NCBI GenBank assembly: GCA_934047225.1
Contig: OW204005.1
Span: 22,886,396-22,950,395, forward strand
Reading direction: 5' to 3'
Source: Ypsolopha sequella
Lineage: Eukaryota; Arthropoda; Insecta; Lepidoptera; Ypsolophidae
DNA length: 64,000 bases
In this document: in pieces, positions 1 through 11,616 of the stretch
Layout of the letters: each line of letters opens with the position of its first letter
Numbering within the stretch: the first letter of the stretch is position 1
Notes under the pieces: generated by a model
What the model saw: only the letters and a program-made list of their open reading frames with translations
What the model was told of the DNA's origin: nothing
The model's database searches: none
Position numbers and translations under genes: made by a program

Positions 1-703
1 AATAGCACATGTTCTACTATTTTTTTTAACTTTTTTTGTTATACCCTGTAATCTGGTGAATACTGGAAAAAAGGTGATTTTATAATGGAAGTCCTAGCAC
101 AAAAATTGTTTGGTTAAGTTTTATTTAAATTTAAATCATAGTAAGTCATAGACAGTGCGTATAATAATATGATTTTGATGCCCGTTTATTATAAATATTT
201 GATTATGTTTCGTGACTAGGGAAGTACGTTTTTACATTACATTACAGAAAGATTTTAAAAATAATTTCGATGCAGAAAAGTTTAATACAATTACTTAATG
301 TTGTGTACAATATCTCCATCTTGCTATGTAAGTTTCATTAATACACATTTGCGTGTAAAATTGACTAAATAGCTGAACTTAACCCCTTAATTTTTATTAT
401 CGCTAAAACAATAGATTGAAAGAAAGAAAGAAAATGGAAAATGATTGCCAAAACACATTAAAAGGTAAACAAAAAAGGTAAACTTAAACTAAACTTAGAA
501 CATTTTATAATAACATTTTACTATAACATAACTTAATATACATATATATATATACAGTTTAAATGGATGCATGCTCAACAATTGCTGTCCGTGAAATGTA
601 AAAAATTACAAACAGCGCTGGTTTTCAGCATGTACCATGGCAGTTGACATATACTTCGTCAAACAGTGAGTTGGATCTATCATATAAGGTGTAATCATCG
701 AAA
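1..703. other. AT-rich non-coding stretch
   Basis: No gene or clear repeat is visible. It holds a short (GAAA)n run near 417-434 and a (TA)n run near 540-555. The only open frames are short and lack coding character. Confidence 0.5.
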
Positions 704-936
704 TAATGGTGTAATTTAATCAACCACCTGAATTCATATTGGAGACTCGGTAAGTGATCAGGAACAATGTTTAATGACCCGTCGGGTGAAATTTTAAGAA
801 AATATTTGAAATAGTCCAGTGTGAACGGCAGCAAATTTTTTTTTGTGAATTTGAAAAATGTATCATTGAACCTTATTCCTGATCACAACCGAGTCTCAAG
901 TATGAATTCATGCGGTTGATTAAATTCCACTTTGTA
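704..936. mobile_element. TACAAGGTG-family MITE, copy 1
   Basis: The two ends are inverted copies of each other: GGTGTAATTTAATCAACCAC at the left pairs with GTTGATTAAATTCCAC at the right, and both arms continue with a shared CATANTGGAGACTCGG-type block. Related copies occur at 6724-7135, 7287-7475, 34182-34409 and 38491-38755, and inside a LINE 3' UTR (17502-17635). There is no coding capacity, so this is a non-autonomous DNA element. The superfamily is not known; TA-rich flanks suggest a TA target. Confidence 0.65.
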
Positions 937-943
937 TAGATTA

Positions 944-1859
944 AATCAGTTGACTATGAAAAAAAAACGCATTTTTTTCTCTGCACTGCGCCCAAGTGCA
1001 CATGAATAAAGGGCCCAGTCCTACGACACGTGTAGCTCGTATCTCTGTGACCTACTTACACATACACACACAAACAAACACCGAGCCCTTTTGTGCTTTA
1101 GTGTGGGTGCGTGGGCCCCGTCACGTAGAGAATACTTGAGTTGTGAGTGTGTGCGTGCTATTTAGGGTTTATCTTTAGAGTTCTTTAGAGATTATTGGTG
1201 GAGAAAATCGTCTTTGGAATAGATAAAGATTAGTGGGTATATGCTATAAAACTTCAACCACATGCTGTACTGATAACTAACAAATTTTGATCACTAAATT
1301 CGAAACGACAGACGCAAAAATATTTGAATTTCATTAATTAGTACAATACAAACAAGAAAATTGATTAGAAGGTAATGTTTCGAACAAAAATAACGAAACA
1401 AGAATCAATGTGATCGATTAGCCTTTGATAATCTAAGAGAGGTAATTTTTTCCCGAATAGCGACCTGAAAAATGTACAAAAACACACAGAATGCGCGTGA
1501 GTTTTACACAGACGCGCCCTATGCTTTTACGACGATGCACGCACACGCCACGTAGGTACGAGTATGTATGCGTAACTTTTGGGAGAGTTTTCTTTGATAA
1601 GAGTCTTCTGTGTGTGGGTGAGGTATAGTAAAACAGTTTTCTATTGTAGTAAACAATGTTTTTCATTGTGCTAGTGTTATTCTTACAGTTTAATGTTTAT
1701 GACAGCTATGCGTGTGGGCGCGACCATTTTTCACGTATTTGCTTGCTTTTGGCTTTATTAAATATTTCAATTCGCTTAGATTAAATTATTTTTAGGTTTT
1801 AATTCGAAAACCATTTCGAGATTTGGGTTTAATGAGCCATATTTTCGAACTTTTGGTCT
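944..1859. other. Non-coding stretch, no gene seen
   Basis: AT-rich with CA/TG-rich patches near 1060-1170 and 1480-1560. Nothing recognisable as a gene; the 77-codon open frame at 1433-1666 on the minus strand has no family features. Confidence 0.4.
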
Positions 1860-2170
1860 AAAAAACCTCATGATGATGAATATTTTTACGAAAAAGCTGC
1901 AACTTTCATTTACCTTCGTGTGACGTCACTTGAGAAATGGCTGTTAAGAAATGTGTCCTTTGCTATCAAGAACATTTATTAAAATTTGCTGCCGACTGAT
2001 TTGACAGATGGATGACCACTTTTTTTTATAAGCAATCACACATAACAATCAGTATAAATAATGTCTTAAATTCTCAAGTGACGTCATAACCGAAAATTCC
2101 TTAAAAAAATCATAAAAAAAGAATGGTTAATTTATTTACCAAAATAATGAAAACTATGTCCTAAAATAGC
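1860..2170 (+). mobile_element. MITE carrying two TGACGTCA palindromes, copy 1
   Basis: This stretch matches 25150-25445 in reverse orientation. Each copy has a TGACGTCA octamer near each end (here around 1921 and 2083) in an inverted context (GTGACGTCACTTGAG versus CTCAAGTGACGTCAT). Between them lie a shared segment with GCTATCAAGA and ATTTGACA blocks and a shared TATAAGCAATCACACAT block. No ORF. TGACGTCA is the classical CRE/ATF bZIP site, so copies could spread such sites; that is inference. Confidence 0.6.
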
Positions 2171-2704
2171 GTATAATATTATATATTATTCTCTGAAAAA
2201 AAAATTAACAATGTTTTTAAAATTAAGCTACCTATGGGAATTGTACCTAAGCCGGTAGGACATTGTCTTAGATCTGGTATCTAGATTCGATTCCTGCCAC
2301 TAAGATGACCAAGATGCTTTTTAGAAGTTAAGTATGAGAAATACTCATAGAGTCAAGCGCGAGTAGGACTCGCGCCCTGAGGGTTCCGTACCATTTAAAT
2401 AAGGTAATATGTTTAAATTATGTAAACAGAAATCACAAACTGATAACTACCTACAATTTGTAAAAAGCAAAACTGCAAAATTAAGTTGGTTGAGTATTTG
2501 AGGACGTAATCCTAAAACTACATTTTAAATCGGTGCTTTCGGTATTTGTTGTTTAAATATATAAGTAAAGAAATTTCAAATTCCTAACTGGTTTGGCCTT
2601 TGAGATAAACCCAGTTACAAAAATGGTCTCAATAGGCAACTTTGATAGCCCCCCACTTCTTAGTTTTTATAACAAAAATAAACAAAAATAAATTTATACT
2701 CTAC

Positions 2705-3226
2705 TTAAGGTTTCTCCCAACGCCAACGACCTTGAATTGAATAACTTTATAACCATTTTATACGGTAACTATAGCATTTTTTAATAGAAGAAAAATACAT
2801 AGTAATCTAAATGATATAAAAAGTGATGTGGTTTTTCCTGAATTTTATTTTAATATACAGAAGTGAAGCAAGAAAATTTACCCTTATTTCTCGATTTTTT
2901 GTCCACTTGTAACAATATAACTGCTACAGTTTTTATCGAAACAGTATACAAATTTATAAACTTCTAGACAAAATAATATTAAATGATATGGTTTTCTCAG
3001 TTTTTGGAAATTAATTTTATTTTAGCTAAAATAAATTAAAACCACACTATTTCCGCACTTGTCAGTCGCAGCAACCAGAGAATATAAAGTATTACTACCA
3101 GCAACTGTCGTAACAGCCATGTTACGAGCGGTGCGAGCTGATAAGGACTTTATTTTAATATGGTTTTGTTTGAAATTTCAACCACAATGAATCGAGTAGC
3201 AAATTTTTCCGATGGAGCCACCTTAA
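2705..3226 (+). mobile_element. TTAA-flanked element, family 2, copy 1
   Basis: The element starts TTAAGGTTTCTCC and ends GGAGCCACCTTAA, so TTAA lies at both edges. A second copy in reverse orientation occupies 21580-22053 with the same ends and several shared interior blocks (for example a run around CTCGATTTTTTGTCCACTTG here). About 520 bp, non-coding. A TTAA target duplication is typical of piggyBac-type transposition; no transposase is present, so the assignment is inference. Confidence 0.6.
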
Positions 3227-3240
3227 TGAGGTCTAGACTA

Positions 3241-3501
3241 CAGTGGTGTGCACAGAACTTTTTGCTGGAAAAGCAAGCAATTGGTCAAGAATAACAATAA
3301 AAAAAATATGAAAAAATTTAAATATCACTTTGAAAAAAAAAAGTTTGTATAGGAAATTTTCACTCTAGGGTAGACATTGTCTACCCTGGCGTCATACAAT
3401 TTTTTTTTTTCAAAGTGTTATTTAAATTATTTCATATTTTTTTATTGTTGTTCTTGACCAATTGCTTGCTTTTCCAGCAAAAAGTTCTGTGCACGCCGCT
3501 G
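3241..3501. mobile_element. Foldback hAT-like MITE, copy 1 (perfect 8-bp TSD)
   Basis: The element begins CAGTGGTGTGCACAGAAC and ends with the inverse, GTTCTGTGCACGCCGCTG; the arms continue inward for about 110 bp, so nearly the whole element folds on itself. It is flanked by a perfect 8-bp duplication CTAGACTA at 3233-3240 and 3502-3509. CAGNGGCG-type ends with 8-bp duplications are the hallmark of hAT elements. Three more copies occur at 12765-13042, 22586-22845 and 35130-35894. No coding capacity. Confidence 0.85.
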
Positions 3502-3589
3502 CTAGACTATTGACCAATGACACCCCAATTTTTTTTCGGCTTAAAAATAATTTAATTAGATTTTAAATTCCAAATTCGGTTTCGGGTCA

Positions 3590-3745
3590 ACATTTTACAC
3601 GACATATAAAAATTTCAGGTTTCTATCTCATTCCGTCTAAGAGCTAGATACCCGTGACATACGGACAGACAGACTGACGGATAGTGGAGTGACATAAACA
3701 GGGCTCCGATTTGCCCTTTGGGTACGGAAACCTAAAAATAAACCT
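3590..3745 (-). repeat. Dispersed repeat fragment (GACAGACAG type)
   Basis: A degraded piece of a widely dispersed repeat, with an ACGGACAGACAGACTGACGG run and a following TTGGGTACGGAAACC block, inverse of GGGTTTCGTACCC. Similar pieces occur at 8812-8940, 14555-14690, 16230-16490, 24690-24770 and, best preserved, 59915-60110. The parent element is not identified. Confidence 0.45.
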
Positions 3746-3915
3746 AAATTGTAATTTAATTTTATTTTATTCTTGAAATTAGACTTATTCTGAATCATCT
3801 CATGCGCATTTTTCAACTTTATTAAAGTCAGTCCGTTTCTATAATAAAAGCCACTGTTTTTGTGCTCCTCCTCTTTTCATCACTGACCAAGTCTCTAGTA
3901 TTAAATTCAACAATA

Positions 3916-4581
3916 TTAAGGCGCTACGGAAAAAAAATCGACACTTTAAGAACGTGCATATCTATTTCAGTAAATAATGTATGATAAAATTATATATTAT
4001 TTTTGGATTCTTTTTCTAGGGATCTGTTAAAACAGAAACGTGATTGGAGAAATTCGGCTCGATAGAAATATTTATTGAAATGAGGTCTTTTTCGACACCA
4101 ATTCTCCTGGTTGGACAATTTAGAATGACATATGACTGCAATTATATTTTATTAATGGTTTTTAACGGTATCTAGAACCTGCCCCTCTATTTTGCATGTT
4201 TAGTTGCCAACTGTACTAGGTGCCTATCATCAAAAACATAGCTAAAAACTGAACTTTCATAATTGCTTTTAGTGGGTATTGAACTATTTACGAACTGTAT
4301 CGTCACTTCAAGTGCGGACATATCCTTAGACAATCGAAATTCGATAGTATATCTATGTTTTTGATGATAGAATCCCAGTCCAGATGGCAACTAAAGGTAC
4401 ATAATAGGCCCTCTGGTTAAACGAAATTTTGATAGCAACTTTAGTACATTTTATATCAATAAAAAACTGACTTTTTGCTACTTTTCCACGAATTCGTCCC
4501 TCTCGCAGGGGCCTCTCGTCCCTAAGGGTTTTTTCGCATATGGAGTAACAGGGACGCTAAAACTTTTACATATCGCCTTAA
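3916..4581 (+). mobile_element. TTAA-flanked element, family 1, copy 1 (interrupted)
   Basis: It begins TTAAGGCGCTACGG and ends CATATCGCCTTAA. Other full-length copies are at 5809-6231 (reverse), 39596-40015 and 41388-41810. Without the 231-bp MITE at 4182-4412 and its 3-bp duplication, it would be about 432 bp, matching the 420-423 bp of the others. Non-coding. TTAA at both edges suggests piggyBac-type mobility; there is no transposase in the window. Confidence 0.75.
4182..4412. mobile_element. 231-bp CWG-duplicating MITE, copy 1
   Basis: Inverted ends around GTATCTTTAGTTGCCA are followed inward by a second inverted pair, CTATCATCAAAAACATA and TATGTTTTTGATGATAG. The element interrupts a TTAA family-1 copy: intact copies read ACCTGGTTAAAC, while here CTG is present on both sides of the insert (4179-4181 and 4413-4415). 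The three copies in the window are all exactly 231 bp (also 9202-9432 and 57975-58205). No real coding; the open frame inside is a by-product. Confidence 0.85.
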
Positions 4582-4599
4582 TCAAAGAGATTGCTATTC

Positions 4600-5808
4600 C
4601 ATGAAACCATTTTTTCCGATAGCCAATGCAGCAGTCGATAGACGGTGTTATATTCGAAGTGATAATTTAATTATCACATTCGTAAATGAGAGAAAGTGTG
4701 TTTAGCGTTTGATTTAGTATCCGCTTGGTTCCTGGAAGAAAGTTGTGCTTCTTGTTAGCTCTAAGACTTTGAATTTTCTAGTTCAGTTTCATAGCGGGGC
4801 TTGTCTTTCGGTTCGCTTCGCACATAAACTCAACACGTAGTTCGAACTAAAATTTGATATGTCATTTACGTACGTGTCTGATGATTCTACTACAAGAATA
4901 ACTAACTATATAATTAACGTTAATTAGTTAATAGATGAAATGACTGTAAAAGCAGATGGACTATATGGGACAGGTAGACAAAGGTATTAGTCAAAGTAAA
5001 GTAAAGTTTATACTTGAAAAGTGATTCGATTTTTTTGATGAGAAGTGTATTTATCAAAAATTCACAGACCTCCTTTTCACTTGTACTGCAGCAAGAAAAT
5101 CCCTTCGATATTACATAAAAACAGTTGAAATTTTTGTGACTTCATCTAATAAATTATAATGGGAGAGGAACGATAAAACTAAACATAAAAATATAACAAT
5201 TGTAGCGATAAATTGTTCGTTCTCGTTATCGTAAAATTATCAATTTATTTAAATGGAAACGAATTCTTACTTTAATTTTAAATGCGTAGTTATTTTTGTA
5301 GCTCCTTCGTCTCTCGTCCGTTATCGGCTTCCGCAGGTTTTTTATTTTAATATAAGTATATTTGTACCGAGACAGGTTGACTCAAGGTCGTTAACGGCTT
5401 AATAGAAATAAATAGATATAATAATAATGAAATAATAAATGCCCTTTAATAAGAAACTGTTGAAACAAATGAATAAAAAAATTCACTTCCCCATATAATT
5501 TTTTTAATACCTACTCGTCATTTCCTCCTAGTGGGAAAGAGACAACAACAAAAAAAAATCATGTAGGTCTTTGTGCAAAAGTTTTGTGTGATTCTTCTGT
5601 AAAGGAAAATTGTGGAATATTTGACTATTTATTTTAAAATTACGAAAGGAAATAAAAAACAATAAAATCTGGAAAGGCTACTTTTATTTCTTTACTCTAT
5701 AAAAAATATTTTATTTTGTAGTTAGATCAGTAGACTGATCGTAACGCCAGCTAACGTTTTCCGTGATACTTGTGTCAATTCTGAAAAATTATTATGTAGT
5801 TCAACTTC
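4600..5808. other. Unassigned AT-rich stretch
   Basis: No gene, RNA or clear repeat recognised. It contains scattered poly-A/T runs only. Confidence 0.4.
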
Positions 5809-6231
5809 TTAAGGCGATATGTAAAAGTTTTAGCGTCCCTGTTACTCCATATGCGAAAAAACCCTCAGTGCAAGTGGGACGGATTCGTAGAAAAGTAGCA
5901 AAAAGTCGGTTTTTTATTAATATAAAATGTACTAAAATGCAATCAAAATTTCGTTTGACCGGTCTTAGATACTGTTAAAACCCATCTAATAAAATATAAT
6001 TGCAGTCCATATGTCATTCTAAATTGTCAAACCAGGTTCCTTGGTGTCGATAAAGACCTCATTTCAATAAATATTTCTATCGAGCCGAAATTCTTCAATC
6101 GCGTTTCTGTTTTAACAGATCCCTAGAAAAAAATCCAAAAAATAATATACAATTTTTTCAAAATTATACATTATTTACCGAAGTAGATATAGAAGTTCTA
6201 AAAGTGATGATTTTTTTCCGTAGCGCCTTAA
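5809..6231 (-). mobile_element. TTAA-flanked element, family 1, copy 2
   Basis: Reverse-orientation, uninterrupted copy (423 bp): it starts TTAAGGCGATATG and ends CCGTAGCGCCTTAA. The 71-codon open frame inside (5763-5978) lies mostly in the element and is shared with other copies, so it is not a gene. Confidence 0.75.
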
Positions 6232-6723
6232 CTAATTACACAAATTTTATTTGTTGAAAATATATGCTAAATTGTCCGAAAGCGAAAGTATGTTTGACGG
6301 AACCGGTCCTTAATACAGCCTGTACACATGATTTGATGATTGTGGTTGCAACCCTAAATAAACACATAAATGATGGCAACACCGGGGGGAAGTGCACAAT
6401 ATTCACGGTAGCGGAGAGTCCGTGCAGGACCATTAATCGCCCCCACTTCGAATTCAGAATTTAGATGGCAACACCAAATCTTCTATATTAAAAGTTTGGC
6501 AAAAGCGTAGGACAGAACCGGGCGGCAAGCATGTAAGCAGTTATTTTTAACGGTTTCAGTTAAATGGAACGACGAGTTAAAAACAACCTATTCTTGCTTG
6601 TTCCTGAAACATTGTTTCACTAAACAATTAAAAATTTTCCTGCGTTCTGTTTCAGAACTTTAGAAAAGTCAGCTTTTCGGACAGTCAATAGATATCATGT
6701 AGGTACTTTTTTTTAAATGTAGG
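6232..6723. other. Unassigned stretch
   Basis: Two overlapping short open frames on opposite strands (about 6236-6464) have no recognisable family features. A short GC-rich patch lies near 6380-6440. Confidence 0.35.
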
Positions 6724-7135
6724 TGTACAAGGTGAATTTGTGAACATCGTGGGGGCTCGGTTGGTGATTATTGAACCTTGTTCCTGGTCCCTGGCCGGGT
6801 CTCCGGTATGGGTTCGGGCGGTTGATTGGATTTCACCTTGTATAATAATATTTTACCTATAATTTTAATCGAATATATTGCTTCATAAATTAAATAAACA
6901 TTTAATCTAGTTCATGTACATTTATTATTTTATTACATATATTTTTATAAGATTAAAATTTGACTTGTGAAACATGTATTATATATACCTACTTTGCAAA
7001 CTGAACTTTTTGAATTTTGAATTTTGAATCTTGTCCAAATTCATACTTGAGCCTTGGTAAGTGATCAGCATCATGAACCAATAACGATTTTTGTAAAATT
7101 CATAAAATGTGTAATTTCTACTCCCCATAGTGATT
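6724..7135 (-). mobile_element. TACAAGGTG-family MITE, copy 2, split by a LINE tail
   Basis: The left end (TACAAGGTGAATTTGTGAAC) and the segment from about 7032 onward (CCAAATTCATACTTGAGCC) are adjacent in the related element at 7287-7475 read in reverse. A truncated LINE 3' end (6746-7031) has been inserted between them. The MITE is cut off near 7135, where another repeat begins. Confidence 0.6.
6746..7031 (+). mobile_element. 5'-truncated copy of the CR1/Jockey-type LINE 3' end
   Basis: This segment matches the reverse strand of 17330-17590, the last part of the 3' UTR of the intact LINE, and ends in the same GAATTTTGAATTTTGAAT-type tail. It begins inside the small MITE that the LINE carries. 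Insertion is inside a MITE of the same family. Confidence 0.7.
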
Positions 7136-7250
7136 CACTCACTCACCAACTCACCGTGTGTGAGTATGGGCAATTCTTCCAGGATGACCGCCGGGAGTGG
7201 CAAAGTCCTGGAAAGGCTTATGTCCAGCAGTGGATGAACTAGGCTGATGG
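7136..7250 (+). repeat. RTE-tailed short repeat, 3' part only
   Basis: The sequence TGTGTGAGTATGGGCAATTC through AGCAGTGGATGAACTAGGC matches the 3' half of the full copy at 23845-24188. The end resembles the 3' end of RTE-type LINE genes (see 14749-14945), suggesting a SINE-like element moved by an RTE LINE. Confidence 0.6.
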
Positions 7251-7286
7251 ATGCAATAATTAATCTATTAAAAAATACATAGATAC

Positions 7287-7475
7287 CAGGTGAATTTGTG
7301 ATCATCGTCCAAATTCATACTGGAGGCTTGGTAAGTGAATCCTCAGTCCTGAGTGAGTCATGGGGAGTCGAAATTTCATTTCGTGAATTTTACAAAAATC
7401 GTTATTGGTTCATGGTGCTGATCACTTAACAAGGCTCAAGTATGAATTTGGACGATGTTTACAAATTCACCTTGT
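7287..7475. mobile_element. TACAAGGTG-family MITE, copy 3
   Basis: Well-preserved inverted ends: CAGGTGAATTTGTGATCATC on the left and GATGTTTACAAATTCACCTTG on the right. Both arms continue with a CCAAATTCATACT block. About 190 bp, non-coding. Confidence 0.7.
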
Positions 7476-7689
7476 ATATACAAAAGTTCGGATAAGCTAG
7501 TTTGTCTGTAAGTCAGTGTAGTCTGTTTAGTCCAGGACCAGGTTCTTAGCTGAATGTCGATTTGTGGTGGATTAATGAATGATTCTTATTTTTATTTTTC
7601 TTTAATGGTTTTGATTGTTAATGGAGTCCTAGAATAAAACTATTTGGTATAAGGCTTCGACCAAAATAAAACGGAAGGTATAAGGGCGT

Positions 7690-7780
7690 TTCCGCCCCCC
7701 GCCCGCCCTCCGCTCGCCCTGGAACTCTGCGATTGGTTAGTGGAGGGCGGGCGGGACGAGCCTACGAGTGGAGCCTCAAA
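7690..7780. other. GC-rich inverted patch
   Basis: A local GC-rich stretch in which CCCGCCCGCCCTCC on the left is the inverse of GGAGGGCGGGCGGG on the right, with about 40 bases between. It could form a hairpin. No gene is seen beside it. Confidence 0.4.
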
Positions 7781-7879
7781 CATGACCGAGAAATTCTACA
7801 CCAGCTACGTCCATCAGCCAAGTTTTCGAAATATGTTGCACACAGGCATATGTTATATGTTGAGATTTGTGGTAGAAAT

Positions 7880-7975
7880 ACATCGTGACGACATGAATCA
7901 CCGAGGCGGTGTCAGAGGTATTCCGAGTGTGAACTGTAAAATGCTAGTCAAAGTCCACACTCGGTAAACCCGCGT
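7880..7975 (-). mobile_element. SINE-1 fragment (3' end)
   Basis: The blocks GACATGAATC, TCCGAGTGTGAACTGT and CACACTCGGTAAACC match the tail part of the fuller SINE at 60345-60652 in the same orientation. The head is missing. Confidence 0.55.
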
Positions 7976-8228
7976 TCAAATTTGAATTTCAAATTATAAT
8001 TTATTTTAAAAAGGCTGTATAGTGTACATATTATTACATCGTATACCTACATTGTCTCGCTTTTGTAGTCTAGCTAGAATATAAGAATAGAATATAGAAT
8101 AGAAACAAGCCAAATCACAAGTTAATCCTTGATTAGCTTAGCTTGGTTATATAACATAAGGCGCTTTATGCTGCAAAAGTGCAGCCACTTTAGAAAAAAA
8201 CATAATTTACTTACTAGAATAATTATTA

Positions 8229-8440
8229 GGGTTCGGGCGGCTGATTGTATTTCACCTTGTATAATAATATTTTACCTATCATTTTAATCGTATATATATT
8301 GCTATATAAATTAAATAAACCTTATTTTAGTTCATGTACATTTATTTTTTTATTACATATGTTTTTATAAGATTAAATTTGACTCGTAAAAAGTGTATTT
8401 TACAAAATAAACTATATGAATTTTGAATTTGAATAAATAA
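8229..8440 (+). mobile_element. 5'-truncated LINE 3' end, second fragment
   Basis: Same family as 6746-7031 and as the 3' UTR of the LINE at 17.3-21 kb. It starts GGTTCGGGCGGCTGATTG, inside the carried MITE, and ends in a GAATTTTGAATTTGAAT tail. Confidence 0.7.
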
Positions 8441-8545
8441 AAATACAATATGCTTAGGAAGTTATGTATTTGTCTTTTTGTTTATCTAAAATATTGTTTA
8501 TATTGAAGGAGACTGTCTTATTGGTGGGGGAATGGTATGTTATGG

Positions 8546-8800
8546 TCTAGTCGTTTGAAGTATAGAACACTAATCCAGAAGACGCGGGTTTGAATCCCGT
8601 TGGGGCACACTTGTGTTCGGTCTGAATGCTTCGCAAGGGTAAATATTCGAAAACTAAAAACTAAAATTTGTCCCCAACTTACGGCGGTAAGGCTGTCCCA
8701 TCACACTGGGACGCAATAATCGTCGGTGAAACGTGGGTATATCACTGTGTACTGTGACTCACATTTAACAGCACATACCCGGAAGCCTCTGGCACTACTT
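8546..8800 (+). mobile_element. tRNA-headed SINE (SINE-2 type)
   Basis: A tRNA-like head has an A-box-like TGGTCTAGTCG near 8546 and a B-box-like GGTTTGAATCC near 8588, the internal RNA polymerase III promoter. The body contains CCCATCACACTGGGACGC and ATCGTCGGTGAAACG, shared with the SINE-1 body at 11617-11945. It is degraded and not a functional tRNA. Confidence 0.65.
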
Positions 8801-8811
8801 TTTATTACACA

Positions 8812-8940
8812 CTAAATTTCAGATTAATTGGCTGAGCTGTTCTAAGTTTAACTTAGATATAGCGTAGACAGACATACATACAGACAGACAGACAGACCAG
8901 CTTCTCTGTGGATTTCGTTCTTTGGCGGAACCCTGAAAAT
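8812..8940 (+). repeat. Dispersed repeat fragment (GACAGACAG type)
   Basis: CAGACAGACAGACAGACC run followed by a GGCGGAACCCTGAAAAT block, as in the other pieces of this family. Confidence 0.45.
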
Positions 8941-9084
8941 AGTAGCAACCGTTTATTTGGCTCTTGTTAGCGATGCAAACCGCATTTATCTCGGTTCAGT
9001 GACTCATACTCATGAGTTATTGGCAGATAGACTGCAAAATATAAAGATGAAAGACTGGTACAGTTATTTGGTGAAGTATTTTAG

Positions 9085-9485
9085 GCTGTATACTCGATGG
9101 CAGCGGGCAGCGGCGCGGCGCGACGAAAGACGCGAAATCACTCGAGCACCCGCGGCGGCTGATGCGCGGTGAAGCGTGCGGTGAAAACAAAAGTACGCCA
9201 GCCCCTCTATTCTGTATCTTTAGTTGCCAACTGGACTAAGTGCCTATCATGAAAAACATAGCTAAAAACGGAACTTTCAAAATTGCCATTAGTGGGTATT
9301 GAACTATTTACGAACTGTGTCGTCACTTCAAGTGCGAACATATCCTTGGAAAATCGGAATTCGATAGTATATCTATGTTTTTGATGATAGACACCATGTC
9401 CAGATGGCAACTAAAGATACATAATAGGCCCGCAGATTACGGAGCGGCGCGGCGGCCACGATTTCAAACGCGATGTGCGAACTCA
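9085..9485. promoter_or_regulatory. GC-rich island split by a MITE
   Basis: The flanks 9085-9190 and 9433-9485 are strikingly GC- and CpG-rich compared with the surrounding AT-rich DNA, and would be contiguous without the MITE at 9202-9432. Such islands can mark promoters or first exons, but no splice site or ORF could be fixed, so the function is open. Confidence 0.25.
9202..9432. mobile_element. 231-bp CWG-duplicating MITE, copy 2
   Basis: Exactly 231 bp, flanked by CAG at 9199-9201 and 9433-9435. Ends and inner inverted repeats are as in the copy at 4182-4412. Confidence 0.85.
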
Positions 9486-9756
9486 GTGCCGAGTATCTAT
9501 TTTATGGTGCTGAGCGACTTCAATAAATAATTTTATTTTTCCCGCGCGCTATCATGCAAACTGAACTGTTTATAGCAGAAATTTTGCAAAGAGTTGACGT
9601 TTAAATGTTAAGGAATTTACAACACAAAATGAGAAATGCTATTAGGTGGTTTTGGGACATCATCTACAAACCTGAGTTCTATTCCTTGTACTACTAAGAA
9701 ATCGCTATAAGTGATAAGGCCGCCAATTGTTACCTTCTTTCATAAGTTTTTATTTT

Positions 9757-9822
9757 TTTTTTACCTTATTTATTTATTTTGGTGTACAATAAACAATATT
9801 TGTCTTGTCTTGTCTACTTACC
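9757..9822 (+). mobile_element. LINE 3' tail fragment
   Basis: TTATTTATTTATTTTGGTGTACAATAAA-like end followed by a (CTTGT)n run, a form common at the 3' ends of insect LINEs. Only the last tens of bases remain. Confidence 0.4.
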
Positions 9823-11616
9823 GTAATTTAATATATCTTTAACTAAAAAGAAATTTTATTCTAGACATAATCGTGCCACCTTTGATTTTTATGCGGTTGC
9901 AGTCGCCGCCGATACAGCCGCGGTCGTGGCATGGCAACGCAACGCCCGCCGCAAGTTTCATGTTTCTAACCTCCTAAACTCGTGGTGGAGCCGTTACACG
10001 AGCCTTCTGTGCTAGCCCTGTAAGTTCAGATTGGAAATTCTTCAGACAGAGTGGATAAGTATGTAAAATGTACGAATTACCAGCGCAGTAATCGATTTGC
10101 AAAGAAAAATAAATTGGTATGTTAAATTTTGCCTATGGCAAACCGAACTTTTGCGTCCGCAATCGCATATCACTCACAACCTGGCTGTAACAGAATACCA
10201 GCGATGTGGCTTAGTATGCATACATTATGTTTGTATATGTATGTATTATTGCGTCACAGCACCATGCTGAGTTATGGCCAATTTGGTGACGTTGAATGCA
10301 TGGCATAGCTTCATCCTAATCTGTGACTATTGTGTTTAATATGTTAATTATAAGTACTAGTTTAAGTTAATGGTTATTTTATTTATTTATTTGATAACTA
10401 AAAAGAAATACATATTTTACAATAATAAGGTGTATCAGAAACCTGTAAGGGTTTTTACGTACACCGTCATTCCCGTCTTATGCAAGAATATAGAAAATTA
10501 GATATACAGGTAGTCTAAATAAATATTGATAATGCCTTAAGATATAGAAATGCTTTGCTACAAATTCGTAAAATAATGGAATACACACATTATGTACCTA
10601 TATTTTGCTTTTCCATGTATTCTTTTTGTCCCCAAATAAATTTCTTTCTTTCTTCTTTCTTTCTTCTCTCAATCTTATCATATCTTACATATTTGTAAAC
10701 CATTCCCATGACTGACCGACAGACAACGTGCAGCCTGAGCCACTGAAGAGAGAAACATACAATTTTAAATATAAAAATGTTACTAAGTTGCTAATTTTGT
10801 AAACCTCAAGATAACTTATGTAGGTGTAACAAGAATGATGTTTCCGCCTGTAATTGGTATACATACGAGTCTAAATGTTATATAATTTCGTTTTTTTGCT
10901 TTAAGTATGTTATGCTGTTGGTTGAACAAATAAATAAATGTAAAAAATCTAAATCTACATAACACTAACAAAGCATCTTCCGAATCCCATAAGGTGATGA
11001 AACGGGGTATAAACTTTCGTATTTAATATACCTCCCAAGTGTTATAATATACCTTCCCAAGTGTTATAATGTAGAGCGCTGCTCGTGACAATGTATCTAC
11101 AATTTTTTTTGTTTATATTTTTAAACGGGACCTTAATCCAGTACAAAGTGACAGTGAGCAGCAAATAGTAACGTACTGGCAGCTATTTACATGCGAGCGG
11201 CCCGGTTACCGCATGCGCTGAAAACGTCCGGTGATACCGATTCACTTGTTTAGGGCTGCCACCTGGAGAAATTAGCAGAATACCTAGTGTAAACAGGTGG
11301 GAATTTCACCGAAACCACAATTGATCGCACTGATCAACTTTCCCAAGGAAGTGGGTATTTAACTTTTTTTATGAAACAGCAAAATTTTTTTCGCGATTTA
11401 AGAATAAAAGTTGTCCGTTTGCATGGGTAGAACATCCTGTTTGAAGAAATAGGTCATCAAATTAACGTACATTATATGTTGTGAGGATTTTATTATTGTA
11501 TCATATTTAAATTTGTTTATGATATATTGTATCATAAACAAAAGCAGAACAAAATGTCATTCTTATTTCAAATTATAGTTTCGTTTTCAAATTAGTAGCA
11601 TTTTTTATTTTTTTTA
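9823..11616. other. Unassigned stretch
   Basis: No gene recognised. It has a CpG-rich patch near 9900-9985, CTTT-rich runs near 10645-10675 and TTTATTTATTT runs near 10380-10392 that may be remnants of LINE tails. Confidence 0.4.

Noticed and set aside
4187..4390. 67-codon frame repeated at 9207-9410 and 57980-58183 as a conserved small protein family
   Set aside because: It lies inside the 231-bp MITE, across its inverted repeats; similarity follows from DNA copies, not from protein selection.
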